A stretch of 64,000 nucleotides of DNA. It comes from Melioribacteraceae bacterium (lineage in GTDB: Bacteria; Bacteroidota; Ignavibacteria; Ignavibacteriales; Melioribacteraceae). This document shows positions 25,761-34,900 of this stretch, in pieces. Under the pieces are notes generated by a model. The model had not been told where the DNA came from, ran no database searches, and was given only the letters and a program-made list of their open reading frames with translations. The DNA is taken from positions 248,001 to 312,000 of the forward strand of contig JAIPBD010000004.1 in NCBI GenBank assembly GCA_021739765.1, in the 5' to 3' direction. The position numbers and the translations under genes were made by a program. How positions within the stretch are numbered: position 1 is the first letter of the stretch; every line of letters starts with the position of its first letter.

Positions 25761-27731
25761 CTAATTAACAATTATCGCATCAAATCTGCACGAATCCACA
25801 CACATTCCACATTTTATACATTTGCCTTCCAAAATGTAGTGTGGTTGCTTCTTCTCACCCAAGATAGCTCCGGCAGAACATTTCCGGATGCAAAGACCAC
25901 AGCCGCTGCACACATTTGAGTCAATTGTAAATGTTAAAAGCTCTTTACAAACGTGAGCCGGGCAGTTTCTTTCGTAGATATGTTCTTCCCACTCTTCTTT
26001 GAAATAATGTAAACTTGAGAGCACAGGATTTGGTGCACTCTGTCCTAATCCGCATAATGAAGTATCTTTTATAACTTCAGATAATCTTTTCAAGTGGATA
26101 ATACCTTTGAACCTGTAAAGCTCTTCAATTGGCTCTTTGATATTCCTATAATCTTGTCCGATGCGTTCAATTATCTCAAGCATTCTTTTTGTCCCTTCAC
26201 GACAAGGAACACATTTACCGCAGGATTCGCTTTGAATAAATGAGATGAAGAATTTCGCCACATCAACCATACAAGTATCTTCATCCATTACGACAAATCC
26301 TCCGCTGCCCATCATCGCACCGATTGATTTTAGGGATTCGTAATCCACTTGAGTATCAATCACAGATTCAGGCAGACATCCCCCCGAAGGCCCGCCAATT
26401 TGAACCGCTTTAAATTTTTTATCATCAGGTATTCCGCCTCCGACACTAAAAACTATATCACGTAATGTTACACCCATAGGAACTTCAACCAATCCGCTAT
26501 TGGTGATTTTACCACTTAGCGCAAATACTTTTGTTCCTTTGCTGTTCTCGGTGCCTATTGATGAAAACCAGTGAGAGCCTCGTTGGATGATTGTCGCAAT
26601 GTTTGCGAGAGTTTCTACATTATTTATTACTGTTGGTTTGCCCCATAATCCTGCCGTAGTCGGAAATGGCGGTCTTGGTCGCGGCATTCCTCGTTTACCT
26701 TCGATAGAATTAATTAAAGCCGTTTCCTCACCACAAACAAACGCTCCCGCACCTTTTTTTATTTTGAGATTAAAACCGAAACCGGAATTAAGAATATTAT
26801 CACCCAACAGACCATACCCCTTGCACAGTTTAATCGAAATCTCCAATCTTTGAATCGCCAACGGATATTCTGCCCTGCAATATATATAGCCATAATTTGC
26901 GCCTATTGCATAGGCAGCTATCAGCATTCCTTCAATTAATTGGAATGGATCCCCTTCCAATATAGATCGATCCATAAATGCGCCCGGATCACCTTCATCA
27001 GCGTTGCAAATAATAAATTTTTCAGACTCAGATTGCGCGTTTGCCAATTCCCATTTTTTACCAGTCAGGAAACCGCCGCCGCCTCTTCCCCTAAGTCCGC
27101 TCTTTACAACTTCATCAATTACGTTCGTGGGAGACATTCTCCTCAGCACCTTATCAAGTGAGCGAAAACCTCCGGAACTTATATACTCATCGATTGAGAC
27201 CGGATTAATAATTCCACAATTCCTGAGGACAATTCTTTTCTGATTTTTGAAGAACTGAGTTTCATTTATATTTTGGATTTTACTCGTAGAATTACCATGA
27301 GTAGCAAACAGTTTTTTGGTGTAAATTTCTTTCTGAATAATTGTTTTTTCTATGAAATCGGATATCTCTTTGCGGTGGATATTTCTGTAAATAATTCTAT
27401 CTTCTCCGGGATGTTTAATTTCAACAACCGGTTCAATAGCCCCAAATCCAAGGCCGCCATTTTTTTTCAGAATTACTTTTAGATCCTTTTTTTGTATTTC
27501 TTCTTCAATCAGTTTGAAAATTATATCAGCTCCCGAAGCTAATCCGCTGGTATCAATTCCAACAAAAATTATCGGTAAATCATGAATTTCGCATCTTAAC
27601 ATCTGATTATAATTTGCAATTGTTTCTTCTAAGGAGGGTGTAATTTCCGGTTCAGTACATCTGGCTATAAACTCTTCCTCCGGAATTCCATCTTCAATTA
27701 ACTTATTTTTGAGTTCAAGAAAGCTTTTCAT
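25761..27731 (-). CDS. hydB: NuoF-like flavoprotein subunit of [FeFe] hydrogenase, long form (HydB)
   Basis: A 656-residue full-length HydB. The N-terminal thioredoxin-like domain (about 50-130) has lost all four [2Fe-2S] cysteines: GIDTSG (58-63) and NGGLGFGAIEP (91-101) stand where family members have C-x4-C and C-x3-C. The NuoF core is intact: GRGGGGFLTGKKW, NADEGDPGAFMDRS, GAFVCGEETALINSIEG, and the [4Fe-4S] site CGKCVPCR plus LCGLGQ. The C terminus carries a CPAHVC motif and two ferredoxin clusters (CSGCGLCIRKC and CIKCGMCVDSC). It overlaps the NuoE gene by 17 bases. Like Thermotoga HydB in layout, so electron bifurcation is a fair inference. Confidence 0.93.
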   Translation of the reverse strand: MKSFLELKNKLIEDGIPEEEFIARCTEPEITPSLEETIANYNQMLRCEIHDLPIIFVGIDTSGLASGADIIFKLIEEEIQKKDLKVILKKNGGLGFGAIEPVVEIKHPGEDRIIYRNIHRKEISDFIEKTIIQKEIYTKKLFATHGNSTSKIQNINETQFFKNQKRIVLRNCGIINPVSIDEYISSGGFRSLDKVLRRMSPTNVIDEVVKSGLRGRGGGGFLTGKKWELANAQSESEKFIICNADEGDPGAFMDRSILEGDPFQLIEGMLIAAYAIGANYGYIYCRAEYPLAIQRLEISIKLCKGYGLLGDNILNSGFGFNLKIKKGAGAFVCGEETALINSIEGKRGMPRPRPPFPTTAGLWGKPTVINNVETLANIATIIQRGSHWFSSIGTENSKGTKVFALSGKITNSGLVEVPMGVTLRDIVFSVGGGIPDDKKFKAVQIGGPSGGCLPESVIDTQVDYESLKSIGAMMGSGGFVVMDEDTCMVDVAKFFISFIQSESCGKCVPCREGTKRMLEIIERIGQDYRNIKEPIEELYRFKGIIHLKRLSEVIKDTSLCGLGQSAPNPVLSSLHYFKEEWEEHIYERNCPAHVCKELLTFTIDSNVCSGCGLCIRKCSAGAILGEKKQPHYILEGKCIKCGMCVDSCRFDAIIVN

Positions 27732-28212
27732 GTAATTCCTTTTTATCGGTTTCTTTCTCTTCTTTTTTGAATTTTGATATTATTTTAGGAATTTCTTTGA
27801 TTGAAACTCCACCGAAATATTCATCATTAACATTTATAACCGGAGCGATACTGCAAGCTCCGATACAAGCGACGGTTTCCAACGTAAACATTTTATCTCT
27901 GGTTGTTTCGCCTGCCGAAATCTTCAACTCATTTTCGAGCGCATAAAGTATGTTAGCCGAATTCTTTACATGGCAAGCGGTTCCCCTGCAAACTCGAATA
28001 ATATTTTTTCCGAGTGGCTTTAGTCTGAACTGATTATAGAATGTTGCGACGCCATAAATAGTGCTCATTGCGAGACCTAAATGCTCCGCTGTTTTCTTCA
28101 GCATTGTTTCGGGGAGATAATTGTATTCTTCTTGTATATCTTGTAGAATACCAATTAAATTTGATCTATCGTTTTTTGTGTATTTGGTAAATATTTTATC
28201 GCTATTTATCAT
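27715..28212 (-). CDS. hydC: NuoE-like [2Fe-2S] subunit of [FeFe] hydrogenase (HydC)
   Basis: A 165-residue thioredoxin-fold [2Fe-2S] protein and the first gene of the hydrogenase operon. Cysteines are CRGTAC (C-x4-C) and CIGAC (C-x3-C). The helical N-terminus (NDRSNLIGILQDIQEEYNYLPE) is typical NuoE. The frame can start at TTG 28245, but ATG 28212 matches where family members begin; neither has a strong ribosome site. A lysine/glutamate-rich tail of about 15 residues follows the fold. With the HydB partner's [2Fe-2S] site lost, this protein may be the main entry [2Fe-2S] centre of the set. Confidence 0.9.
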   Translation of the reverse strand: MINSDKIFTKYTKNDRSNLIGILQDIQEEYNYLPETMLKKTAEHLGLAMSTIYGVATFYNQFRLKPLGKNIIRVCRGTACHVKNSANILYALENELKISAGETTRDKMFTLETVACIGACSIAPVINVNDEYFGGVSIKEIPKIISKFKKEEKETDKKELHEKLS

Positions 28213-28359
28213 GAAAACACCAGATTGTTTATTATTGACTTCCAATTAACATGCCAAATGATTTTAATTTAATTAATCGTTTAATGGGTTATTTAATTCC
28301 ATTTTTTACGATAAATCACGGGAGCTTTTCTAAAAGTTAAGAATCCAGAATAAGTTTTC

Positions 28360-28367
28360 TATATTTG
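28360..28367 (+). promoter_or_regulatory. Candidate -7 promoter element (TAnnTTTG) for the CDF transporter gene
   Basis: TATATTTG lies 29 bases before the transporter start, in the 184-base region between it and the divergent hydrogenase operon. No clear TTTG was seen 19-21 bases upstream. No matching element was found on the other strand for the hydrogenase operon. Confidence 0.35.
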
Positions 28368-28396
28368 TAGAGAAAAATTTATCCAAAATATTAAGA

Positions 28397-29386
28397 ATGA
28401 ATAAAAGAGACAAGAACTCTCAAAAACGATTTGCGGCAACTGTATCACTCATGGTAGGACTGGGTATGTTTGCGGCTAAAATGAGCGCTTACTTGATAAC
28501 AGGATCAAGCGCAATATTTTCGGACGCGGCTGAATCGGTTGTGCACATTATCGCCACAAGTATGGCCTTATACAGTATTATTCTTAGTTCAAAACCGGCT
28601 GATCGTTCTCATTTGTATGGACACGGAAATATTGAATACTTTTCAGCAGGAATGGAAGGTTTATTAATTATAATTGCCGCCCTTGCAATAATTTATACAT
28701 CCGTTAAAGATATTATTATTGGAGCAATTCCCCAGCAGTTAAATACCGGAACAATAATAGTAGGTATCGCGGGAGTTATAAATTTTATTCTCGGTTACTA
28801 TCTGATACGAGAAGGAAAGAAAAACAACAGTATTGTTTTAATCGCGGATGGGAAACATGTTTTAACCGACTCGTTTACAAGCATTGGAGTTGTAGTGGGC
28901 TTGGTGCTTGTGTTGTTCACGGATATCTACATTTTAGATCCCATTTTTGCGCTTTTAGTGGCTTTTAATATCATATTCTCAGGGATCAAATTGATGCGCG
29001 AATCTATCGGCGGATTAATGAACGAAACTGATGAAAATGTGCTGAACAGATTAATTGAATTGATGAGTAAAAACAAAGAGGATTATTGGATAGATATTCA
29101 CAATCTAAGGTTTTGGACTTCAGCCGAGAAACTATTTGTTGATTTTCACCTTATCCTTCCTCATTATTTTACCATTAAACGAACGCATGAAGAGGATGAT
29201 AAAATTACCGCTATCATCGAAAAGGTAAATCCGGATTCAGAAGTTAGAATCCACCTTGATTATTGCAACAGTTCGTTGTGCAAATATTGTAAATATGCCG
29301 ATTGCAGAGTGAGAATGGAGGAATTTTCAAAAAATACAATTTGGGACGAAAACAAGTTGATCGGTACAGCGATCGGCAGTCATTAA
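28397..29386 (+). CDS. Cation diffusion facilitator (CDF) family transporter
   Basis: A 329-residue inner-membrane metal-cation/proton antiporter. About six helices fill residues 12-205. The helix II metal site is [14 protein letters not shown] (about 37-50) with an [14 protein letters not shown] loop, and the helix V site is [13 protein letters not shown] (about 151-163, HxxxD). The C-terminal cytoplasmic domain follows. It ends with an unusual four-cysteine cluster, [15 protein letters not shown] (about 294-308), not standard for the family, which may bind metal. Exported ion (Zn, Fe, Mn, Co) is not determined. It converges with purE, overlapping it by 4 bases. Confidence 0.9.
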   Translation: MNKRDKNSQKRFAATVSLMVGLGMFAAKMSAYLITGSSAIFSDAAESVVHIIATSMALYSIILSSKPADRSHLYGHGNIEYFSAGMEGLLIIIAALAIIYTSVKDIIIGAIPQQLNTGTIIVGIAGVINFILGYYLIREGKKNNSIVLIADGKHVLTDSFTSIGVVVGLVLVLFTDIYILDPIFALLVAFNIIFSGIKLMRESIGGLMNETDENVLNRLIELMSKNKEDYWIDIHNLRFWTSAEKLFVDFHLILPHYFTIKRTHEEDDKITAIIEKVNPDSEVRIHLDYCNSSLCKYCKYADCRVRMEEFSKNTIWDENKLIGTAIGSH

Positions 29387-29877
29387 TACTCTTTTATTTT
29401 TTCATTTTTGCGCATTGATTCCAATGCCATTTCCGATTTATACTCAAGAAACTTTTTGCTCAAATCTTCATCTGAAGTTGCAAGGATTTGAACGGCTAAC
29501 AAACCCGCGTTTTTTGCCTGATTAATCGCCACCGTAGCTACGGGAACACCACCGGGCATTTGGACAATTGAGAGCAATGAATCTAGACCGTCTAAAGATT
29601 TACTTTTAACCGGCACTCCAATCACCGGAAGCACTGTATAAGAGGCTGTCATTCCGGGAAGATGAGCCGCTCCTCCCGCACCCGCAATAATGACTTTTAA
29701 TCCACGCGATTTTGCAGCTCTTCCATATTCAGCCATTCGATCCGGCGTTCTATGAGCAGAAACTACTTGAATTTCGTAGGGAATATCAAATTGTTTACAA
29801 ATTAAAGCGGCATCGTTCATTATATGCAGATCAGAGTCGCTTCCCATTATAATTCCAACAAGAGGTGTTGTGTTCAA
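29383..29877 (-). CDS. purE: N5-carboxyaminoimidazole ribonucleotide mutase
   Basis: A 164-residue class I PurE that converts N5-CAIR to CAIR in purine synthesis. [10 protein letters not shown] (about residues 8-17), SAHRTPDRM with the catalytic histidine (about 40-48), and [14 protein letters not shown] (about 66-79) are the family signatures. It lies 10 bases after purK, which makes its substrate, so the pair forms an operon. The C-terminal 12 residues are charged and lie at the convergent end with the CDF transporter gene. Confidence 0.95.
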   Translation of the reverse strand: MNTTPLVGIIMGSDSDLHIMNDAALICKQFDIPYEIQVVSAHRTPDRMAEYGRAAKSRGLKVIIAGAGGAAHLPGMTASYTVLPVIGVPVKSKSLDGLDSLLSIVQMPGGVPVATVAINQAKNAGLLAVQILATSDEDLSKKFLEYKSEMALESMRKNEKIKEY

Positions 29878-29887
29878 AATTATTCTC

Positions 29888-31021
29888 CTAAACTAAAATT
29901 AAATCTTCAATTTCTGATTTTTGTTTAAACAAATCGTCTAAATTATTTCCCAAAATTGTAACATGACCCATTTTTCTACCGATTCTCGAATCATGTTTGC
30001 CGTATAAATGTAACTTCAAATTTTTGTAATCCAGAATTGGACCGTAATTTCGCAGAATCCCCGAACCATTTTTCTTCCCAAGAATGTTAATCATAATTGC
30101 GTATCGGGAAACCATTTGAGGTGATCCGAGAGGTAAATTCATTACTGCACGAATGTGATTTTCGAACTGAGAAGTTAAACACGCATCGATTGTATAATGA
30201 CCGGAATTATGAGGACGCGGTGCCATTTCATTTACTAAAATTTTTCCTTTCGTGTCGAGGAAAAATTCGATTCCATAGATTCCGTATCCATTTACTGCTT
30301 TAACGCAATTAATGGCGACCGCTTCAAGTTCTCGAGCAAGATTGTCTTCAATTTGTGCTGGAGCAATAACTGTATGGCAAATATGGTTTTTCTGTATAGT
30401 TTCAACGACCGGATAAGCAATAATTTCTTTTTCCGTCCTGACAATCATAATTGCCAGCTCTTTACTAAATGAAATCAATTCTTCCGCCATTACCTGAGAA
30501 TGACGTTCGTTTAATTGAATTAATGCAGTACGGAAATCATCTTCATTTTTGACAAATGCATTGCCATAACCATCATATCCCATTTTACGGGATTTAAGGA
30601 TAAATGCTTCACCAAGAAGTTTAGAAATATCGTTGTACTCAGAATTCGAATGAATTTCCACAAATTTCGGGACTGGGATTTTATTTAATTCGAGCGTTGT
30701 TTTTTGAACAAATTTATCTTGAATTAATCGAATTGTTTCCGGTCCTGGCACTACTTTTTTGCCGAATGATTCAATCAACTTTAAACGATCAGAATCAACA
30801 AATTCATTTTCGAGTGTTACGATATCACAATTTTTGACAAAATCCTCCAGGATTTCATCGTCTTCGATCCAACCGACAAACTCATTGGTCGCAATTTGTC
30901 CGGCAGGTGAAGTTTCAATTTTCTCGAGGATCGTTATATCAAAGCCGAGTCTTTGTGCGGGAAATGCAGACATTCTGGCCAATTGTCCGCCGCCGAGGAT
31001 TCCAATGTTAAAACGATTCAT
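29888..31021 (-). CDS. purK: N5-carboxyaminoimidazole ribonucleotide synthetase
   Basis: A 377-residue ATP-grasp enzyme making N5-CAIR from AIR, bicarbonate and ATP. The N-terminal [11 protein letters not shown] (about residues 7-17) is diagnostic. The ATP-grasp core includes [16 protein letters not shown] (about 146-161), [29 protein letters not shown] (metal-binding Glu/Asn, about 249-277). Length is normal. First gene of purKE; the region upstream to the GIN-domain lipoprotein gene holds that gene's terminator. Confidence 0.95.
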   Translation of the reverse strand: MNRFNIGILGGGQLARMSAFPAQRLGFDITILEKIETSPAGQIATNEFVGWIEDDEILEDFVKNCDIVTLENEFVDSDRLKLIESFGKKVVPGPETIRLIQDKFVQKTTLELNKIPVPKFVEIHSNSEYNDISKLLGEAFILKSRKMGYDGYGNAFVKNEDDFRTALIQLNERHSQVMAEELISFSKELAIMIVRTEKEIIAYPVVETIQKNHICHTVIAPAQIEDNLARELEAVAINCVKAVNGYGIYGIEFFLDTKGKILVNEMAPRPHNSGHYTIDACLTSQFENHIRAVMNLPLGSPQMVSRYAIMINILGKKNGSGILRNYGPILDYKNLKLHLYGKHDSRIGRKMGHVTILGNNLDDLFKQKSEIEDLILV

Positions 31022-31099
31022 TCAATTCTGTGTTATTAACGAATTGCCAAATTTAAGATTAATTGCTGAGTTAATAAAACTTGACGGGTATCTTTTTAC

Positions 31100-31129
31100 A
31101 AATAAAAAGGCAGTTTTCGACTGCCTTTT
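31100..31129 (-). terminator. Rho-independent terminator of the GIN-domain lipoprotein gene
   Basis: Inverted repeat AAAAGGCAG at 31105-31113 and CTGCCTTTT at 31121-31129 with a 7-base loop. Read on the minus strand the hairpin is followed by a T-rich tail, as expected for an intrinsic terminator. It sits a few bases after the stop codon at 31134. Confidence 0.8.
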
Positions 31130-31133
31130 AAAA

Positions 31134-31787
31134 TTATTTTCTATCGATAGAACCGACACCGGAAATATCTGTTTTAACCTTTTCGGGATCGCCATAGTAA
31201 TCAATGCTTCCAACCCCCGAAACGCCGGCTTTTAAATATTTCGAAGCATAAACATCGGCATTACTGGCTCCACTGGATTCGATACGTACATCTTCGCACT
31301 TAAAATCACGAGCTTTGAGAGTACAGGCTCCTGAAATATCAATATTGAAGACCTCTGCCTTTCCATCAAGCCCCAAAGTTCCCGCGCCGCTAAAATCAAC
31401 ATTGAACTCTCTGGAATTGATTTCTTCGATATAAATATTGCTCGCACCCGAGGCATCCAAATCATCTAAATTTTCAGTAGTTACATATATTTTTATTTCT
31501 TCGCGGGGTCTTATATTTTTTCGAGGTTGAATTATTAATTTACTCCCCCGGTTTTTTGTAATAATATCATCCATTAAATTTTCTTCCGCATAAATCTCCA
31601 AACTTGTGGATTCGCCCAATCGCACACGAACTTCAAATGCGCCCGAAATTTCCAAGCTGCTAAAACTTTCAATTTCTCTTGTTTCGTTCACAACATTACC
31701 ATTTCCCCTTTCTCCCCAGTTTCTACATCCGATTAAGGTTAGCGAAAAAAGAAAAACGACAACTGAATATTTAATATTGGATTTCAT
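31134..31787 (-). CDS. GIN-domain (DUF2807) lipoprotein
   Basis: A 217-residue predicted lipoprotein. The signal peptide ends in the lipobox LIGC with Cys21. The rest is a DUF2807/GIN 'autotransporter adhesin head' beta-helix: FSSLEISGAFEVRVRLGES opens the domain, and short repeats such as DLDASGASNIYIEEI, NVDFSGAGTLGLDG, NIDISGACTLKARD and VGSIDYYGDP form successive turns. Common in Bacteroidetes, function unknown. GGAGG lies five bases before ATG 31787. Own terminator downstream. It is divergent from the AAA+ giant gene. Confidence 0.85.
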   Translation of the reverse strand: MKSNIKYSVVVFLFSLTLIGCRNWGERGNGNVVNETREIESFSSLEISGAFEVRVRLGESTSLEIYAEENLMDDIITKNRGSKLIIQPRKNIRPREEIKIYVTTENLDDLDASGASNIYIEEINSREFNVDFSGAGTLGLDGKAEVFNIDISGACTLKARDFKCEDVRIESSGASNADVYASKYLKAGVSGVGSIDYYGDPEKVKTDISGVGSIDRK

Positions 31788-31921
31788 TTTACCTCCACAG
31801 TTTGAGATTTAGACGCGTAACAGATATTATTGTTTTTAGAAAATCAAATGTTTTTAATAGAGCATTAATATCGATTTTTGTTATTTTTCAACATGCTCAA
31901 ACTGAAAAACTAAACGCAATT

Positions 31922-34900
31922 TTGAACAAAGAAAAAATCAACAAACTTCAGGCAGAATCTTTCGACCATCTTTGGAACGGAAGATATAGACTCGCTTTAC
32001 AAACTGCCGAAAAAGTTTATGAATTAGACCCCGATGATTGCGATTCCGCGATCTGCCTCGCATGGGCGCTTTTAGAGAATGGTAACCCTTCCAAAGCTAT
32101 GGATTATGCAAATCTTGCGGTCGAATTAAAAGCGGATTCGGTTAAAGCCAAAATGTACCGTGGTTTTTTGCTTCAGAGAATGAGCATTTTCGAAGGGGCA
32201 ATATCTGATTTCGATTATACGATTTCGAAAGAAATGAATTCCCTCTCGTGGACTTGCCTAAATAAAGCAAGAGCACTTGGCGGATTGAAACAGTTCGATT
32301 CAGCTATCGAAGCAATTGAATTCGCGGCTAAATATTCCGAGCAAGACGGCTCTAAATGGAAATATTTAATCAATTATTATAAAAAAGCAAAGGATCTGGC
32401 AAGAGGAAAAGAGTTAATTACTAAGGACAATTTAGACAATTACGTCAAACTTGGATGGAATTCTATTGAAGATAAAGAAAATTGGTTTGCGCTTTATGTC
32501 TCGCGATTAATTATTCAAGATTCTTCACTCTTAAGAAAATCGCCCAACGTTCGACTGATGGAATTAGAAGCGATGTATAACATGTTTCAATTCCGTCCTG
32601 CTCTTGAAAAAGCTGACCAAATTTCGGATGAATACGCGGATAACGAAAAATTCACAAAAATTTATAACTCGCTTATCAGATTCAGTCGTTCCGATTCGTT
32701 CAAACAGAAAAATTCATTTTTCAAACGGAAAAAAACTACTCCTCCTTCATTTAATATGACGCTCTCCGGAAACTTAAAATCCGAAACAAATTTTTTGCCG
32801 AATGAGTTTATGGACATATTCTCAATCAAAATATTTGATGCACATGAAGAAGCCTCGAGCGGTACCAGAAAATATTATAAAAAACTCAAAGCTGCTGATT
32901 TGTCGGAAATTGGTATCGAAGTAATTCTGAACAACCCCTTCTATCAAAAGGAAGATAAAATTTATTCGTGCCGTGTTGTTTGGATCGTAAGTGATTTTGA
33001 AGCGGGACGGAATGAATTTTCGCTCGCACTAAATAAGGATTGGGATTCAATTATATTTGTCCAATCCTCCAAAGCCGAAAAAGCCGGCAGATGGAATGAA
33101 GGTCAGGCGAGGGCTGAATTCTTTGTCGAGAATTTCAAAGTCGCCGAAAGATGGTTCATTCTGGGAGGAAGTTCGGAAGCTGAAAAATCTACCATCGTGG
33201 AAGAACCGGTTAAGGATAATACCAAAACCAATCAAGATGATTTGGATGATAAACTCACGAATGATCAAAAAACCGACCAACCGACCGCAAATTCCGAAAA
33301 TGAAAAGACGGATAAATCAGAGGAGAAGAATCAGCACGAGAAAAGTAATGATTCTGATGAAGACTTAGATGATGAAATTAAGCAAGAAGAGGAAGTACCT
33401 CAAAAAACACTTGAAGAACTAATTGCTGAACTTGATGAATTTATCGGATTAGAAAGTGTAAAATTCGCTATTAGAGATTTTATTGATTATTTAAAATTCC
33501 AGGAAGATCGTAAAAAATCCGGTTTTAAATCGAAAGACGGAATTTCGATTAACGCTGTATTTACTGGTAATCCGGGAACGGGCAAAACTACTATTGCAAG
33601 ATTATTGGGTGGAATATTTCGCGCAATGGGAATACTGCCCAAAGGTCATGTAATAGAAGTAGACCGTGCCGCGCTTGTGGGTCAGTATATCGGCGAAACA
33701 GCACAGAAAACTGAAAAAATTATTGAAGACGCATTGGGCGGAGTTTTATTTATTGACGAAGCTTACACGCTCGTAAAGGAAGGTGGAAAGGGTCAGGATT
33801 TTGGTCAAGAGGCTATTGATATCCTACTGAAACGGATGGAAGATAAAAAGGGTGAATTTGTGGTAATTGTAGCCGGTTATCCAAATGAAATGAATACGTT
33901 CTTAAACTCCAATCCGGGAATGCGTTCACGATTTACACATACTTTTGATTTCGAAGATTATAATCCTACCGAATTAATGAAAATCTTTGCTCTTCTTTTA
34001 AAAAAGGAAGAATACAAAATAGAATCCGAAGCAAAAGTGTTTCTTGAAAAACAACTGATCGAATTATACCGAAAGAGAGATCAAAATTTTGGTAATGCAA
34101 GATTGGTTCGAAAACTTTTTGAAGATGCCAGAATGAATTTGAGTAAAAGATACATTGCTCTTGAAGATGGTAAGAAGAATGAAGAAGCTATGACAACCGT
34201 TATATCAGCTGATATTGAAAAGTTGTTTGCTTCCAAAGAGGAAAAGAAAATTAAACTTCCGATTAATGAGGAGGAACTCTCCTCTGCTCTTTCAGAACTG
34301 GATAATCTGGTTGGATTACATTCCGTTCGTAAAGAAATACGTGATATGATAAAAATAGCAAGATATTATATTGAGCAAGGCGAAGATATTAAAACAAATT
34401 TCTCTTCACATATAATGTTTCTCGGAAATCCAGGAACCGGTAAGACAACTGTCGCAAGGCTATTTTCACGAATTTACTCCTCTCTCGGCATTTTACCGAA
34501 AGGTCAACTGATTGAGACGGATAAACAAGGACTTGTTGCCGGATACGTTGGGCAAACAGCTCAAAAAACGAATGAGCTAATCGAAAAAGCAATGGGCGGA
34601 ACTCTTTTTATTGATGAAGCCTACTCTTTGGTTACGAGCAGCGGTAGTAATGATTTTGGGAAGGAAGCTATTGATACTCTCTTAAAAAGAATGGAAGATG
34701 ACAAGGGAAAATTTATTGTTATCGCTGCAGGATATACCGAAGAAATGAAACAGTTCGTCAACAGTAATCCCGGAATGCAGTCCCGCTTTACGAAGTCATT
34801 CACTTTCGAAGATTACACACCTGATGAATTAATGATTATTACGACCCGGATTCTAAAATCCAAATCTGTAAGTTTGAATGAAGATACAGCTAAAGAGCTG

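Noticed and set aside
16381-27482. Many open frames on the plus strand opposite the hydrogenase genes
   Set aside because: They have no recognisable domains, no ribosome sites and lie wholly inside well-supported genes on the other strand.
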